Of a DNA stretch of 64,000 bases, positions 17,452-26,551 are shown one piece after another; position 1 is the first letter of the stretch, and every line of letters starts with the position of its first letter. The notes under the pieces are model-generated. The model saw only the letters and a program-made list of their open reading frames with translations. It was not told the DNA's origin and made no database searches. Origin of the DNA: Microbacterium sp. Leaf288 (GTDB lineage: Bacteria > Actinomycetota > Actinomycetes > Actinomycetales > Microbacteriaceae); the NCBI RefSeq assembly GCF_001422925.1, contig NZ_LMNI01000013.1:124001-188000 (forward strand). Direction: 5' to 3'. A program made the position numbers and the translations under genes.

Positions 17452-20277
17452 TCAGGCATCGGCCGTCGCCCCCTCGCGCTGCGCCGACAGCGCGGCGAGC
17501 GCCGCGGCGATCTCCTGCTGCGTCTCGGGGCCGGCGTGCATGAACAGCGCCTCCCCGAGTTCGCGGGCCTCCGACCATTTCGTGTGCGTGCGGAAGCCGT
17601 GCGCGGCCTCGGGGCTCGAGGCCTCGAGCACCTGTCCGATGGCCTCGTAGGCCTCGAGGTCGTCGATGACGGCGGCGAGGGTCGAGTCCAGGCCGATGCG
17701 CGAGGCGGCGGCCGCCGGCGCGGTGTCGGCGACCTCCCACTCGTGGGTTCCCGAGCCGACCTCGAGCTCACGCCCGTCGGGCAGCACGACGACGGCGGTC
17801 GTGTTCGGCGGCACCGTGGCCTCGACGCGGATGACGCCGCCCTGGCGCGACCAGCCCGCACGCGCGGTGCCGTACGGCGTGAGGTGCTCGGCCCACGCGT
17901 GGTCGAACTCGGCGAGCGGGCGCGGCTGGATGCGGATCCGCTCGTATCCCGGCGCGTCGGGCGCGAGGCCCGCGACGACGCGATGCAGCCAGTCGCCGAC
18001 CGCGCCGAGCGCGTAGTGGTTGAACGAGGTCATCTCACCCGGGTTGATCGATCCGTCGGGCAGCATCGAGTCCCACCGCTCCCAGATGGTGGTCGCCCCC
18101 ATGGTGACCGGGTACAGCCACGACGGGTTCTCCGTCTGCACCAGCAGGCGGCGTGCGGTCTCGAGGTTGCCGGTGCGCGTGAGGGCGTCCTGGATGATCG
18201 GCGTGCCGACGAAGCCGGTGCTGATGCGGTAGCCCGACAGGCGTGTGAGCTCGGCGAGCCGGGCGCCGAGCACCTCCTGCTGGTCGGCGGGGACGATGTC
18301 GAAGACGATCGCCATCGCGTACGCGGTCTGCGCATCCGACATCATGCGCCCGGCGGGCGTCACGTACTCCGCGAGGAACGCGGCGCGCACCTCCTCCGCG
18401 ATCTGCCCGTACTCCCGGGCCTCGTCGTCCTTGCCGAGGAGCGCGGCGGCGCGGGCCACGGCGTCCGCCGAACGGAAGAGATAGGCCGACGCCACGATGT
18501 CGGCATCGGTCTTCGCGTTCGCAGGCAGGTGCGGCGGCGCGTCGGGGTCGAGCCAGTCGCCGAACTGGAACATGCCCTCCCACAGCCGGCGCGGGCCGGC
18601 CAGCCCGATGAGCACGTCCGCCCAGCCCTTCATGCTGGGGTACTGGCGCTCGACCGTGGCGACGTCGGCGTAGCGCTCGTGAAGCACCCACGGCACGATC
18701 GTGGCGGCATCGCCCCACGCCGCGGCGGGGCGGGCGACGCCGAGCGCGTTCGGCACGACGAACGGCACCACGCCGTCGACCTGCTCGAGGGCGAGGTCGC
18801 GCAGCCACGAGTCGAGGAAACCGCGCACGTCGTAGAGGAACGACGCCGTCGGCGCGAACACCTGGATGTCGCCCGTCCAGCCGAGACGCTCATCGCGCTG
18901 CGGGCAGTCGGTCGGAAGGTACAGGAAGTTGCCGCGCAGGCCCCACACGATGTTCTCGTGCAGCTGGTTGACGAGGGGATGGGATGCCTCGAACCAGCCC
19001 GTGCGCTCCATGTCGCTGTGGATGACGACCGCGGTGACGGCGGAGGGGTCGAACTCGCCCGGCCAGCCGTCGATCTCGGCGTAGCGGAAGCCGTGGAACG
19101 TGAACTCCGGCTCCCACTCCTCGGCGCCCTGGCCGGACAGCGTGTAGTGGTCGGTCGCGGCGGCGGCGCGCAGCGGCCGCGTGCCGAGCTCGCCGTGCTC
19201 GAGCACCTCGGCGTGCCGCAGCGTGATCACCGTGCCCGCGGGACCTGAGACCCGGATCCGGAGGCGGCCGACCAGGTTCTGCCCGAAGTCGAGGACGGTC
19301 CTGCCGCTCGGGGTGGTGATGACCTCGCGCACCGCGAGGTCTTCGACGCGTCGTACGAACGGCGACACCCGCGCCTCGGGCGTGCGCAGTGCGTCGAGCT
19401 CGGCGACGGGCGCCCAGCTGTCGGCCGCGTACCCCGCCTCGGCGAAACCCCGACCGTCGCGGTCGACGAGGGCGAGCCGGGCGTCGTGGTCCTCGCCCGC
19501 GTAGAGCCCGCTCGCCGTGAGGGGTCCGGTGGACGCCTGCCACGAGGCATCCGTGACGATCCATTCGCTCGACCCATCGGCGTACTCGATGAGCAGCTGA
19601 CCCGCGAAGCGCGGCTGGTCGGCGTAGAGGGGACGCGCGTTCTCGCGGAACCCGAAGCTCTCCGTCGCCCACGCGCCGGCCAGGCGCACGCCGATGGCGT
19701 TGCGGCCCTCCGCGACGAGAGCGGTGACGTCGGTGGTCTCGTGGATGGTGCGGTGCGCATAGGGCGTCCAGCCGGGCTTCATCACCTGGTCGTCGACGTC
19801 GACGCCGTCGATCGCCACCTGGTACACGCCCAGTGCCGTCGCGTAGAGCGTGGCGCGTGCCACCGGGCCGGTCACGTCGAACTCCGTCCGCAGGTACGCG
19901 GGCTGGGCATTCGCGGCGGGCGCGGCGAGGCCGATCGTCACGGCCTGCCACTCCCCCTCGGCGAGGAACCCGGCGACGACGCGCCGCGGCTCGCTCCAGT
20001 CGCCGAGGGCGCCGTCGACGCCGGTGACCCGCACGCGCAGCGAGGCCTCCTCGCGCGCGGCGAGCGGGGCGAACGGCCACGCGATCCTTGTCGACGCGCG
20101 GCCGTCGACACGGTGCGACGACACCTCGCCGGCACGCGTGACCTCGACCTCGGCCCCGGCCTGCAGCCACCCGGGGATGTCGGTCTCGGTGCGCCAGCCG
20201 ATCTCGGGGGTCGATGAGGCGACGACGTCGCTGCGGTATGGCGCGTCGATGACGATGTGGGGAACGGGGCTGCTCAT
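17452..20277 (-). CDS. GH78 alpha-L-rhamnosidase (second in pair)
   Basis: A 941-residue family 78 enzyme that releases terminal L-rhamnose. The order is the GH78 N-terminal domain, two beta-sandwich domains, the (alpha/alpha)6 barrel and the C-terminal beta domain. The general acid is Glu463 in 'DCPQRDERLGW'; Asp457 and Trp467 complete the set seen in Streptomyces SaRha78A (Asp630, Glu636, Trp640). 'FQFGDWLDPDAP', 'TTIWERWDS' and 'GEMTSFNHYALGAV' are further signatures. About 80 mostly helical residues extend the C-terminus beyond the sister enzyme. No signal peptide is visible, so oligorhamnosides are probably cleaved inside the cell. Start at 20277 after CGAGGAGTG. It follows the other GH78 gene by 55 bp in one operon. 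Confidence 0.93.
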   Translation of the reverse strand: MSSPVPHIVIDAPYRSDVVASSTPEIGWRTETDIPGWLQAGAEVEVTRAGEVSSHRVDGRASTRIAWPFAPLAAREEASLRVRVTGVDGALGDWSEPRRVVAGFLAEGEWQAVTIGLAAPAANAQPAYLRTEFDVTGPVARATLYATALGVYQVAIDGVDVDDQVMKPGWTPYAHRTIHETTDVTALVAEGRNAIGVRLAGAWATESFGFRENARPLYADQPRFAGQLLIEYADGSSEWIVTDASWQASTGPLTASGLYAGEDHDARLALVDRDGRGFAEAGYAADSWAPVAELDALRTPEARVSPFVRRVEDLAVREVITTPSGRTVLDFGQNLVGRLRIRVSGPAGTVITLRHAEVLEHGELGTRPLRAAAATDHYTLSGQGAEEWEPEFTFHGFRYAEIDGWPGEFDPSAVTAVVIHSDMERTGWFEASHPLVNQLHENIVWGLRGNFLYLPTDCPQRDERLGWTGDIQVFAPTASFLYDVRGFLDSWLRDLALEQVDGVVPFVVPNALGVARPAAAWGDAATIVPWVLHERYADVATVERQYPSMKGWADVLIGLAGPRRLWEGMFQFGDWLDPDAPPHLPANAKTDADIVASAYLFRSADAVARAAALLGKDDEAREYGQIAEEVRAAFLAEYVTPAGRMMSDAQTAYAMAIVFDIVPADQQEVLGARLAELTRLSGYRISTGFVGTPIIQDALTRTGNLETARRLLVQTENPSWLYPVTMGATTIWERWDSMLPDGSINPGEMTSFNHYALGAVGDWLHRVVAGLAPDAPGYERIRIQPRPLAEFDHAWAEHLTPYGTARAGWSRQGGVIRVEATVPPNTTAVVVLPDGRELEVGSGTHEWEVADTAPAAAASRIGLDSTLAAVIDDLEAYEAIGQVLEASSPEAAHGFRTHTKWSEARELGEALFMHAGPETQQEIAAALAALSAQREGATADA

Positions 20278-20332
20278 GGCACTCCTCGGGTGTGTGGTCT
20301 GGGGGTGGGGAAAGGTCTGACGGATGCCGCGA

Positions 20333-23020
20333 TCAGGCCGGGATGACGGCGCCGGGCGTCGCGACGGCGGGCGCGGTGACCGTGATGCGATGCGTGCCGT
20401 GACCGAGCTCGGTGGGTGCAGGAGCGCCGTCGACGGTCGTCGCCGAGCCCGCGGTGACCGGGAGGTCGAGCACGGCGCGCGAGCCGAAAGGCACCTCGAG
20501 GGTGGCTTCGAACACGTCGCCGTCGACGCGCCAGTCGATCGCGAGACGCCCCTGCGGGGTCTGGATCGACGCCGAGGCGTGCTCGAGCCCCACGGCCGGG
20601 CGCGGAGCCACGTGCACGGTTCGGTACCCCGGGTCGTCGGCATCGGGGGCGAGGCCCGCCACCGTGCGGTAGACCCAGTCGATCATCGCGCCGTACGCGT
20701 AGTGGTTGAACGAGAGCATGCCGGTCTCGTCCTCGGAGGCGTCCTCGGTGGGAAGGGCGTCCATGGCGCCGGAGTGGATGCTGCCGTCGGGGAGGATGGC
20801 GTCCCAGCGCTCCCATACCGTCGTCGCACCGCGGTCGACCTGGTAGAGCCACGACGGGGCGTCACGGCGCAGCAGCATGAGATACGCCTCGTCGAGGTGG
20901 CCCGAGTTCGACAGCGCGAAGAGCACGAGGGGCGTGCCGAGGAAGCCGGTCGCGATGCGGCCGTTCTCGCGGCGCACGTTCTCGGCGAGCGCGTCCGCGA
21001 TCTCGGCGCGCCGCTCTGCGGGCGCCAGGGCGAACTCGAGGGCGATCGCCGCACCGCTCTGAGTGAGGATCGCCTCCTCGCCCCAGCGTGCGAACGTCGC
21101 GGCTCCGACGCGGTCGGCGAGGGCCTCGTAGTCGTCGGCGCTGTCGGCGTCGCCGAGGATGCGCTCGGCCCGGGCGAGCAGGCGCGCCGACCACGAGTAG
21201 AACGCGTTCGACACGAAGTCGCTCGAGACCTTGGCCTCCCAGGGCCGCTCGCCGGGGGCGTCGGGGTCGAGCCAGTCGCCGAATTGGAAGTCGCCGCCCG
21301 GCAGCACGACGCCGTCGCCCGCGCGGCGGCGCAGGTGCTCCACCCAGCGCCGCATGCTGCTGCGCTGACGCGCGAGCACCTCCGTCGAGCCGTAGGACTC
21401 GTAGACCGCGAGCGGCACGATGGTGGCGGCATCCGCCCATCCGGCACGGCCCATGTTCTCGGTGGGCACGCCGCCCATGAGCATGTCCTGCGGGCGGATG
21501 ATGTCGGGCACGACCGCGGGCACCCCGCCGGAGTCGGTCTGGTCGATCTCCAGGTCGCGCAGCCACGACATCCAGAACGACTCGGTGTCCATGAGGGTGT
21601 TCGCCGTCGCCGCGAACGCCTGCGCGTCGCCGGTCCAGCCGAGCCGCTCGTCGCGCTGCGGGCAGTCTGTGGGCACCGACACGAAGTTGTCGCGCTGCGA
21701 CCAGAAGACGTTCGAGTGGAACCGGTCGAGCGCCTCGTGCGACGACGCGAAGGTGCTCCGCGGCGCGAGGTCGCTCGAGATCGCGACCGCTGTCGCCGAG
21801 ACGACCTCGGCACCCTCGACGTCGGCGTAGCGGAAGCCGTGGAACGTGAACGCGGGCTCGAGCGTGTGCTCGCCGTCGCGGTCGAGCGTGTAGACGTCGG
21901 TGGCCTTGGCCGACCGCAGCGCCTTGACGTGCAGGTCGCCCGACGGCTCGAGCACCTCGGCGTGGCGGACCGTGACGACATCGCCCGCGCGGCCGCGCAC
22001 CACGAGGCGCACCCAGCCCGACAGGTTCTGCCCGCCGTCCAGGCGCGTACGTCCGTCGTGGTGCGTGGGCGCCATCGGCAGCTCCGCCACCACCCGCACC
22101 GGCGGCGCAGAGCGGGGCTCGAATCGCGTCGCGTCGAAGGCGACGACGGATGCTGCGACCCAGCCGTCGCCCGCGAACCCGGGCTCGTGCACGGCGGGGT
22201 CGTCGAGGCGCAGGTCGGTCACGGTGCCGTCGTAGATGCTGGCGCTGCGGAGAGGTCCGGATCCGGTCTGCCACGAGGCATCCGTCTTCGCCACGATCTC
22301 GCCGTCGGCCTCCAGCTGCGCCAGCGCCCCGGTGCGGTCGCCGTAGATCGCCTGGCGCCGCGCGAACCCGAAGCTGCCGCGGTACCAGCCGTCGGCGACG
22401 GCGAGGACGATCACGTTCGCGCCCGCACGCAGCAGGGAGGTGACATCGATCGTGTCGACGAGGATGCGCTCCTGGTACGACGTCCACCCCGGTGTGAGGA
22501 GGGCGTCGGTCGCGCGGACGCCGTTGATCCACGCATCGACGAGACCGAGTGCGGACAGGCGCAGCCGGGCGGTCGTCGGCGCTCCGTCGAGCACGAACTC
22601 GGTGCGCAGCAGCGGCACGGGCCCGTCGGGCGAGGTGTCGGCGCCGATGACGGATGCCTCGAGCCCCGGTCCGTCGACGCCGGCTTCGACGACCAGCGGC
22701 TCGCTCCACGCACTCCAGCCGCGCGGCGTCGCGACGCGCACCGAAAAGGCACGACGCTCGCGGGCGGCGAGTTCGACCGGGATGGCGATGCCGACCGTCC
22801 GGGCGTCGGCGACCGGCTCCGCAATCGTGGGTTCGGCTCCCTCAGAGCCTTCGGCGATCTGATAGCCGACGAGACGGGCATCCGAATCGTCGCTCTCGGT
22901 GCGCCAGCTCAGGCGCAGCCCGGTGCGCGGGACGCCGAGCAGTCCGGGGCCGTGCTGGGAGCGAAGCCCGACGATCCGAACGGCGTCGTCGACTGCGGTG
23001 GGAGAGGGAAGAGCCGTCAT
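20333..23020 (-). CDS. GH78 alpha-L-rhamnosidase (first in pair)
   Basis: An 895-residue GH78 enzyme, clearly a diverged paralogue of the next gene. The catalytic stretch 'DCPQRDERLGW' contains Glu458 as general acid; 'FQFGDWLDPDAP' and 'TTVWERWDA' are conserved. It is presumably cytosolic, since no signal peptide is present. Start ATG at 23020 with AAAGGA at suitable spacing; a frame extension to 23095 runs into the operator region and was rejected. Two adjacent rhamnosidases suggest division of labour between linkages or aglycones (rhamnogalacturonan, flavonoid glycosides). The gene heads an operon with the other GH78 and a LacI repressor, and is divergent from the rhamnoside importer. Confidence 0.93.
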   Translation of the reverse strand: MTALPSPTAVDDAVRIVGLRSQHGPGLLGVPRTGLRLSWRTESDDSDARLVGYQIAEGSEGAEPTIAEPVADARTVGIAIPVELAARERRAFSVRVATPRGWSAWSEPLVVEAGVDGPGLEASVIGADTSPDGPVPLLRTEFVLDGAPTTARLRLSALGLVDAWINGVRATDALLTPGWTSYQERILVDTIDVTSLLRAGANVIVLAVADGWYRGSFGFARRQAIYGDRTGALAQLEADGEIVAKTDASWQTGSGPLRSASIYDGTVTDLRLDDPAVHEPGFAGDGWVAASVVAFDATRFEPRSAPPVRVVAELPMAPTHHDGRTRLDGGQNLSGWVRLVVRGRAGDVVTVRHAEVLEPSGDLHVKALRSAKATDVYTLDRDGEHTLEPAFTFHGFRYADVEGAEVVSATAVAISSDLAPRSTFASSHEALDRFHSNVFWSQRDNFVSVPTDCPQRDERLGWTGDAQAFAATANTLMDTESFWMSWLRDLEIDQTDSGGVPAVVPDIIRPQDMLMGGVPTENMGRAGWADAATIVPLAVYESYGSTEVLARQRSSMRRWVEHLRRRAGDGVVLPGGDFQFGDWLDPDAPGERPWEAKVSSDFVSNAFYSWSARLLARAERILGDADSADDYEALADRVGAATFARWGEEAILTQSGAAIALEFALAPAERRAEIADALAENVRRENGRIATGFLGTPLVLFALSNSGHLDEAYLMLLRRDAPSWLYQVDRGATTVWERWDAILPDGSIHSGAMDALPTEDASEDETGMLSFNHYAYGAMIDWVYRTVAGLAPDADDPGYRTVHVAPRPAVGLEHASASIQTPQGRLAIDWRVDGDVFEATLEVPFGSRAVLDLPVTAGSATTVDGAPAPTELGHGTHRITVTAPAVATPGAVIPA

Positions 23021-23070
23021 GGCTGGGTCCTTTCGGAGGTCGGCCGCGTCGCCGACCCGCTCCACAATCG

Positions 23071-23116
23071 TGAAACGATTCATGGTTCTTGTCAATCGAA
23101 GTGTAGACCGTTACAC
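23071..23116 (-). promoter_or_regulatory. GH78 promoter with two different operator types
   Basis: TGAAACGATTCA (23071-23082), a LacI-type dyad, lies just downstream of a minus-strand TTGACA (plus 23090-23095). GTGTA-N6-TACAC (23101-23116) lies just upstream of it and resembles the GTAGAnCGCTCTAC sites before the GH3 gene. The GH78 pair is probably under two repressors. Confidence 0.55.
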
Positions 23117-23146
23117 GATCGTGACGGATCAGTTCTGATCCCACTG

Positions 23147-23196
23147 TTGACCCCATGCCGGAACGGACGTACCTTACGAGGGTTGAATGGTTTCAA
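23147..23196 (+). promoter_or_regulatory. importer promoter with operator at the start point
   Basis: TTGACC (23147-23152) and TACCTT (23170-23175) are 17 bases apart. The predicted start, near 23182, is covered by the dyad TTGAA-N4-TTCAA (23183-23196), a natural repressor site. The leader is then about 100 bases long. Confidence 0.65.
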
Positions 23197-23285
23197 TGCC
23201 ACCAGGGCAGCGACCCTCTCAACGCAGCACCAGGGATTCCGGCAGCGTGGGCGGACCATCCGCTCGGCTTTACAAGGAGGTAAAG

Positions 23286-24608
23286 ATGAAGAGCTCTTCG
23301 ACCCGGAGAGTGCTCCTCGCGAGTGCGGGCATCGTGGCACTCGCCGTGCCGCTGGCCGCGTGCAGCGGCGGTGGCGGTTCCGATGACGGCAAGGTGGAGA
23401 TCAGCTATCTCACCCAGAGCGACGACGCCAACACCAACCAGGCGAAGGCGCTGATCGCGGCGTTCGAGAAGGCCAACCCCGACATCACGGTGAAGCTCGA
23501 GACGCAGCCGGGCGGCACCGAGGGCGACAACCTGATGAAGACGAAGCTGTCGACCGACTCGATGAACGATGTCTTCCACTACAACTCGGGCTCGCTGCTG
23601 CAGGCGCTGAACCCCGACCAGACGCTCGTGAACCTGAGCGACGAGGACTGGGTCAGCGGCCTGACCGACGACTTCAAGGCGGTCGTGTCGACCGACAACG
23701 GCCTGTACGGCGCCCCATGGGGCACCTCGTTCGCGGGCGCCGTGCTCTACAACAAGAAGGTCTACGAGCAGCTCGGCCTCGAGATCCCGACCACCTGGGA
23801 CGAGTTCATCGCCAACAGCGAGAAGATCAAGGCCGAGGGCGGCGGCGTCGCCCCGATCCTGCAGTCGTTCGGTGACACCTGGACCAGCCAGCTGTTCGTG
23901 CTCGGCGACTTCGCGAACGTGTCGGCGGTCAACCCCGACTGGGCCGAGGAGTACACCGCCAACGACCCGAACGCGAAGTACGTCGAGGAGCCGGCTCTTG
24001 CCGGATTCACGCACGGCGCAGAGGTCTTCGAGAAGGGCCTCCTCAACGAGGACTTCCCCTCGATGACGAACGCGCAGGCGATGGCCGCGCTGGCGACCGG
24101 CGCCGGGGCGCAGTACCCGATGCTGTCGGCGACGATCTCGGCGGTGCAGCAGGACTACCCCGACAACGTCAACGACATCGGCGTGTTCGCACTGCCGGCC
24201 GCGGACGCCGCTGACACGTCGATCACGATGTGGCAGCCGAACGCGATCTACATCGCGAAGTCCACCGAGGGCGACAAGCTCGAGGCCGCCAAGAAGTTCG
24301 TGGCGTTCGCGAACTCGGACGAGGGCTGCCAGGTGCAGAACGAGGGCGGCTCGATCGCCGGCCCGTACGTCACCAGTGCCTGCACGCTGCCCGATGACGT
24401 GCCCGACCTGGTGAACGACATCCAGGCGTACTTCGACTCCGGCAAGACCGGCTCCGCGCTCGAGTTCCTCTCCCCGATCAAGGGACCGAACCTCGAGAAC
24501 ATCACGGTCGCCGTCGGCTCCGGCATCACCGGCGCCGAAGACGGTGCCGCGCAGTACGACGAGGACGTGAAGAAGCAGGCCCAGCAGCTCGGCCTCGAGG
24601 GCTGGTGA
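23286..24608 (+). CDS. extracellular sugar-binding lipoprotein (rhamnoside importer)
   Basis: A 440-residue family 1 solute-binding protein. The signal 'RRVLLASAGIVALAVPLAAC' gives Cys26 as lipid anchor, followed by GGGG. Typical SBP1 segments follow: 'ISYLTQSDDANTNQAKALI', 'AVLYNKKVYEQLGLEIPTTW' and 'AIYIAKSTEGDKLEAAKKF'. The start at 23286 has a textbook AAGGAGGT site (23273-23280), arguing for strong expression. It leads the plus-strand importer operon and is divergent from the GH78 pair, so rhamnosides are the likely ligand. The conserved location between rhamnosidases and rhamnose catabolism supports this. The ligand is inference. Confidence 0.93.
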   Translation: MKSSSTRRVLLASAGIVALAVPLAACSGGGGSDDGKVEISYLTQSDDANTNQAKALIAAFEKANPDITVKLETQPGGTEGDNLMKTKLSTDSMNDVFHYNSGSLLQALNPDQTLVNLSDEDWVSGLTDDFKAVVSTDNGLYGAPWGTSFAGAVLYNKKVYEQLGLEIPTTWDEFIANSEKIKAEGGGVAPILQSFGDTWTSQLFVLGDFANVSAVNPDWAEEYTANDPNAKYVEEPALAGFTHGAEVFEKGLLNEDFPSMTNAQAMAALATGAGAQYPMLSATISAVQQDYPDNVNDIGVFALPAADAADTSITMWQPNAIYIAKSTEGDKLEAAKKFVAFANSDEGCQVQNEGGSIAGPYVTSACTLPDDVPDLVNDIQAYFDSGKTGSALEFLSPIKGPNLENITVAVGSGITGAEDGAAQYDEDVKKQAQQLGLEGW

Positions 24609-24642
24609 ACCGCATCCGGATCCGCTGAGATCAGGTAACACA

Positions 24643-24671
24643 GGGGCCGGCGGCGGCACGCCGCCGGCCCC
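24643..24671 (+). terminator. intercistronic attenuator hairpin
   Basis: Eleven-base perfect arms GGGGCCGGCGG (24643-24653) and CCGCCGGCCCC (24661-24671) with a seven-base loop, between the binding-protein and permease genes. It has the same position and form as the hairpin in the other two importer operons. Confidence 0.7.
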
Positions 24672-24692
24672 TCTTCACAAAGGAGTGATCAA

Positions 24693-25625
24693 ATGACGAC
24701 CGCAGTAGCACCGACCGGCGCGGCACCGCCCGCCACCCGATCGGGCAAGACCGACCCGAAGCGCAAGGGCATCCGCAGCCCGTACCCGACCTGGTTCTAC
24801 ATCCCCGCCGCCGTGCTGTTCATCGTGTTCTTCGCGGTGCCCACGTTCGCGTCCTTCTACTTCTCGCTGACGCGCTGGACGCTGTTCGACGTCCAGTTCA
24901 TCGGCTTCGACAACTTCGTGCAGTTCTTCCAGGAGCCCCAGCTGGTCCAGGGCTTCATCAACACCTTCATCTACGGCTTCGTGACCTCGGCCGCGAAGGT
25001 CGTGCTGGGCCTCGCGCTGGCGCTGCTGCTGACCGGCCCGATCCTCGGCCGCGGCTACCTCCGCGCCGTGGTGTTCTTCCCGGTGCTGGTCTCCACGATC
25101 GGCGTCGGCCTCACCTTCAAGGCGCTGCTCGACCCGTTCCACGGCGTCGTGAACAACATCCTCGGCTTCTTCAACCTGCCCGAGCCCGGCTGGTACACCG
25201 ACCCGAACCTCGCCCTGCTCACCGTCGCCGGCGTCGACATCTGGAAGGGCGTCGGCATCGCCACCCTCATCTTCATGGCCGGCATCGTCGCCATCCCGCA
25301 CGAGTACTTCGAGGCCGCCCGCATGGACGGCGCCGGAGCGTGGTCGATCTTCCGCAACATCACCCTGCCGCTGGTCCGCCCCGCGACCGCGACCGTGATC
25401 ATCTTGTCCCTCATCGGCGGTCTCCGCGAGTTCGCGATGATCTGGGCGATGACCAAGGGCGGCCCCGGCTTCTCGAGCGACGTGATCGCGTCGGTCATCT
25501 ACAAGCAGTACCAGGCCGGCTTCTTCGGCCTGTCCACCGCAGGCAACGTCATCCTCTTCCTGGTGGTCACCGCCGTCATGGTGCCGGTGTCCTGGCTCCT
25601 GAACAGAAGGGAGGCGGAGCTGTGA
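24693..25625 (+). CDS. carbohydrate ABC transporter permease (MalF type)
   Basis: A 310-residue permease with about six membrane segments after a hydrophilic 30-residue N-terminus ('PPATRSGKTDPKRKGIRS'). The EAA loop is 'EYFEAARMDGAGAWSIFRN'. Start at 24693 with AAAGGAG seven bases before the ATG. It overlaps the next permease by four bases (GTGA). With that partner it forms the membrane channel of the rhamnoside importer. No ATPase gene accompanies it. Confidence 0.93.
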   Translation: MTTAVAPTGAAPPATRSGKTDPKRKGIRSPYPTWFYIPAAVLFIVFFAVPTFASFYFSLTRWTLFDVQFIGFDNFVQFFQEPQLVQGFINTFIYGFVTSAAKVVLGLALALLLTGPILGRGYLRAVVFFPVLVSTIGVGLTFKALLDPFHGVVNNILGFFNLPEPGWYTDPNLALLTVAGVDIWKGVGIATLIFMAGIVAIPHEYFEAARMDGAGAWSIFRNITLPLVRPATATVIILSLIGGLREFAMIWAMTKGGPGFSSDVIASVIYKQYQAGFFGLSTAGNVILFLVVTAVMVPVSWLLNRREAEL

Positions 25626-26539
25626 CCGTCACTGAGAGAATCACCACCGCCGACGCCCGCAAGCTCCGCGGCGGCCGCCGTCCCAAGGAGGACCGCCGCC
25701 CGATGACGGCGCGCCGCTGGATTCGCAAGTACCTCGTCGGGATCATCGCGATCATCGTGTCGGTCGTGGTCTTCATCCTGCCGTTCGTCTTCGTCTTCCT
25801 GCAGTCTTCGAAGACCTCGCAGGAAGCCGGACTCGTCGAGTTCAGCCTGCCGACGGAGTGGCTGTTCTGGGACAACCTCGTCGAGGTGCTGCAGAAGAAC
25901 GACTACCAGGTGCTGTGGGCCTTCCTCTGGACCACGATCATCACCGTCTTCAGCTGCGCCATCATGGTGGTGTTCGCCGCAATGGTCGGCTACGTGCTGC
26001 AGCGCAAGCGCTCCCGCTGGAACCCGGTCATCAACTTCATGGTGCTCGCCGCGCTCATCGTGCCGCCGGCCGTCGTGCCCACGATCTGGGTGCTCCAGGG
26101 CATCGGGCTGTTCAAGACCATCCCGGGCATGATCCTGATCGAGGCCACGTTCGGACTCGCGTTCTGCGTCCTGCTGTTCCGCGCGTTCGTCGCCACAATC
26201 CCCAAGGAGCTGGACGAGGCCGCCATCATCGACGGCGCGGGACCCATGCGGCTGTTCTTCGCGGTCGTGCTCCCGCTGCTCAAGCCGGTCATCGTCACCG
26301 TGATCGTGGTGCAGGCGGTCTTCGTCTTCAGCGACTTCCAGAACCCGCTGTACTTCCTGCCGGGCAACGACTACCCCACGGTGCAGCTCGGTCTCTACAA
26401 CTTCCAGAGCCAGACCGTCAGCCAGTTCAACCTGCTGTTCATGTACATCCTGCTGACGACCATCCCGCCGCTGATCATGTACGTCTTCTTCAACCGGCAG
26501 ATCGTCGCGGGCATGACCAGCGGAGCGGTCAAGGGGTGA
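25622..26539 (+). CDS. carbohydrate ABC transporter permease (MalG type)
   Basis: A 305-residue MalG-type permease. The EAA loop is 'KELDEAAIIDGAGPMRLFF' and the tail 'GMTSGAVKG' is typical. Six membrane segments are predicted from about residue 35. The GTG start at 25622 overlaps the stop of the MalF-type partner as GTGA; the frame is open much further upstream, but that lies inside the partner gene. It ends 12 bases from the convergent nucleotidyltransferase gene with no room for a long terminator. Confidence 0.92.
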   Translation: MTVTERITTADARKLRGGRRPKEDRRPMTARRWIRKYLVGIIAIIVSVVVFILPFVFVFLQSSKTSQEAGLVEFSLPTEWLFWDNLVEVLQKNDYQVLWAFLWTTIITVFSCAIMVVFAAMVGYVLQRKRSRWNPVINFMVLAALIVPPAVVPTIWVLQGIGLFKTIPGMILIEATFGLAFCVLLFRAFVATIPKELDEAAIIDGAGPMRLFFAVVLPLLKPVIVTVIVVQAVFVFSDFQNPLYFLPGNDYPTVQLGLYNFQSQTVSQFNLLFMYILLTTIPPLIMYVFFNRQIVAGMTSGAVKG

Positions 26540-26551
26540 TGCGTGGTGGCT

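Noticed and set aside
20324..23386. 1020-codon plus-strand frame
   Set aside because: Antisense to the first GH78 gene and running through the importer promoter and binding-protein start.
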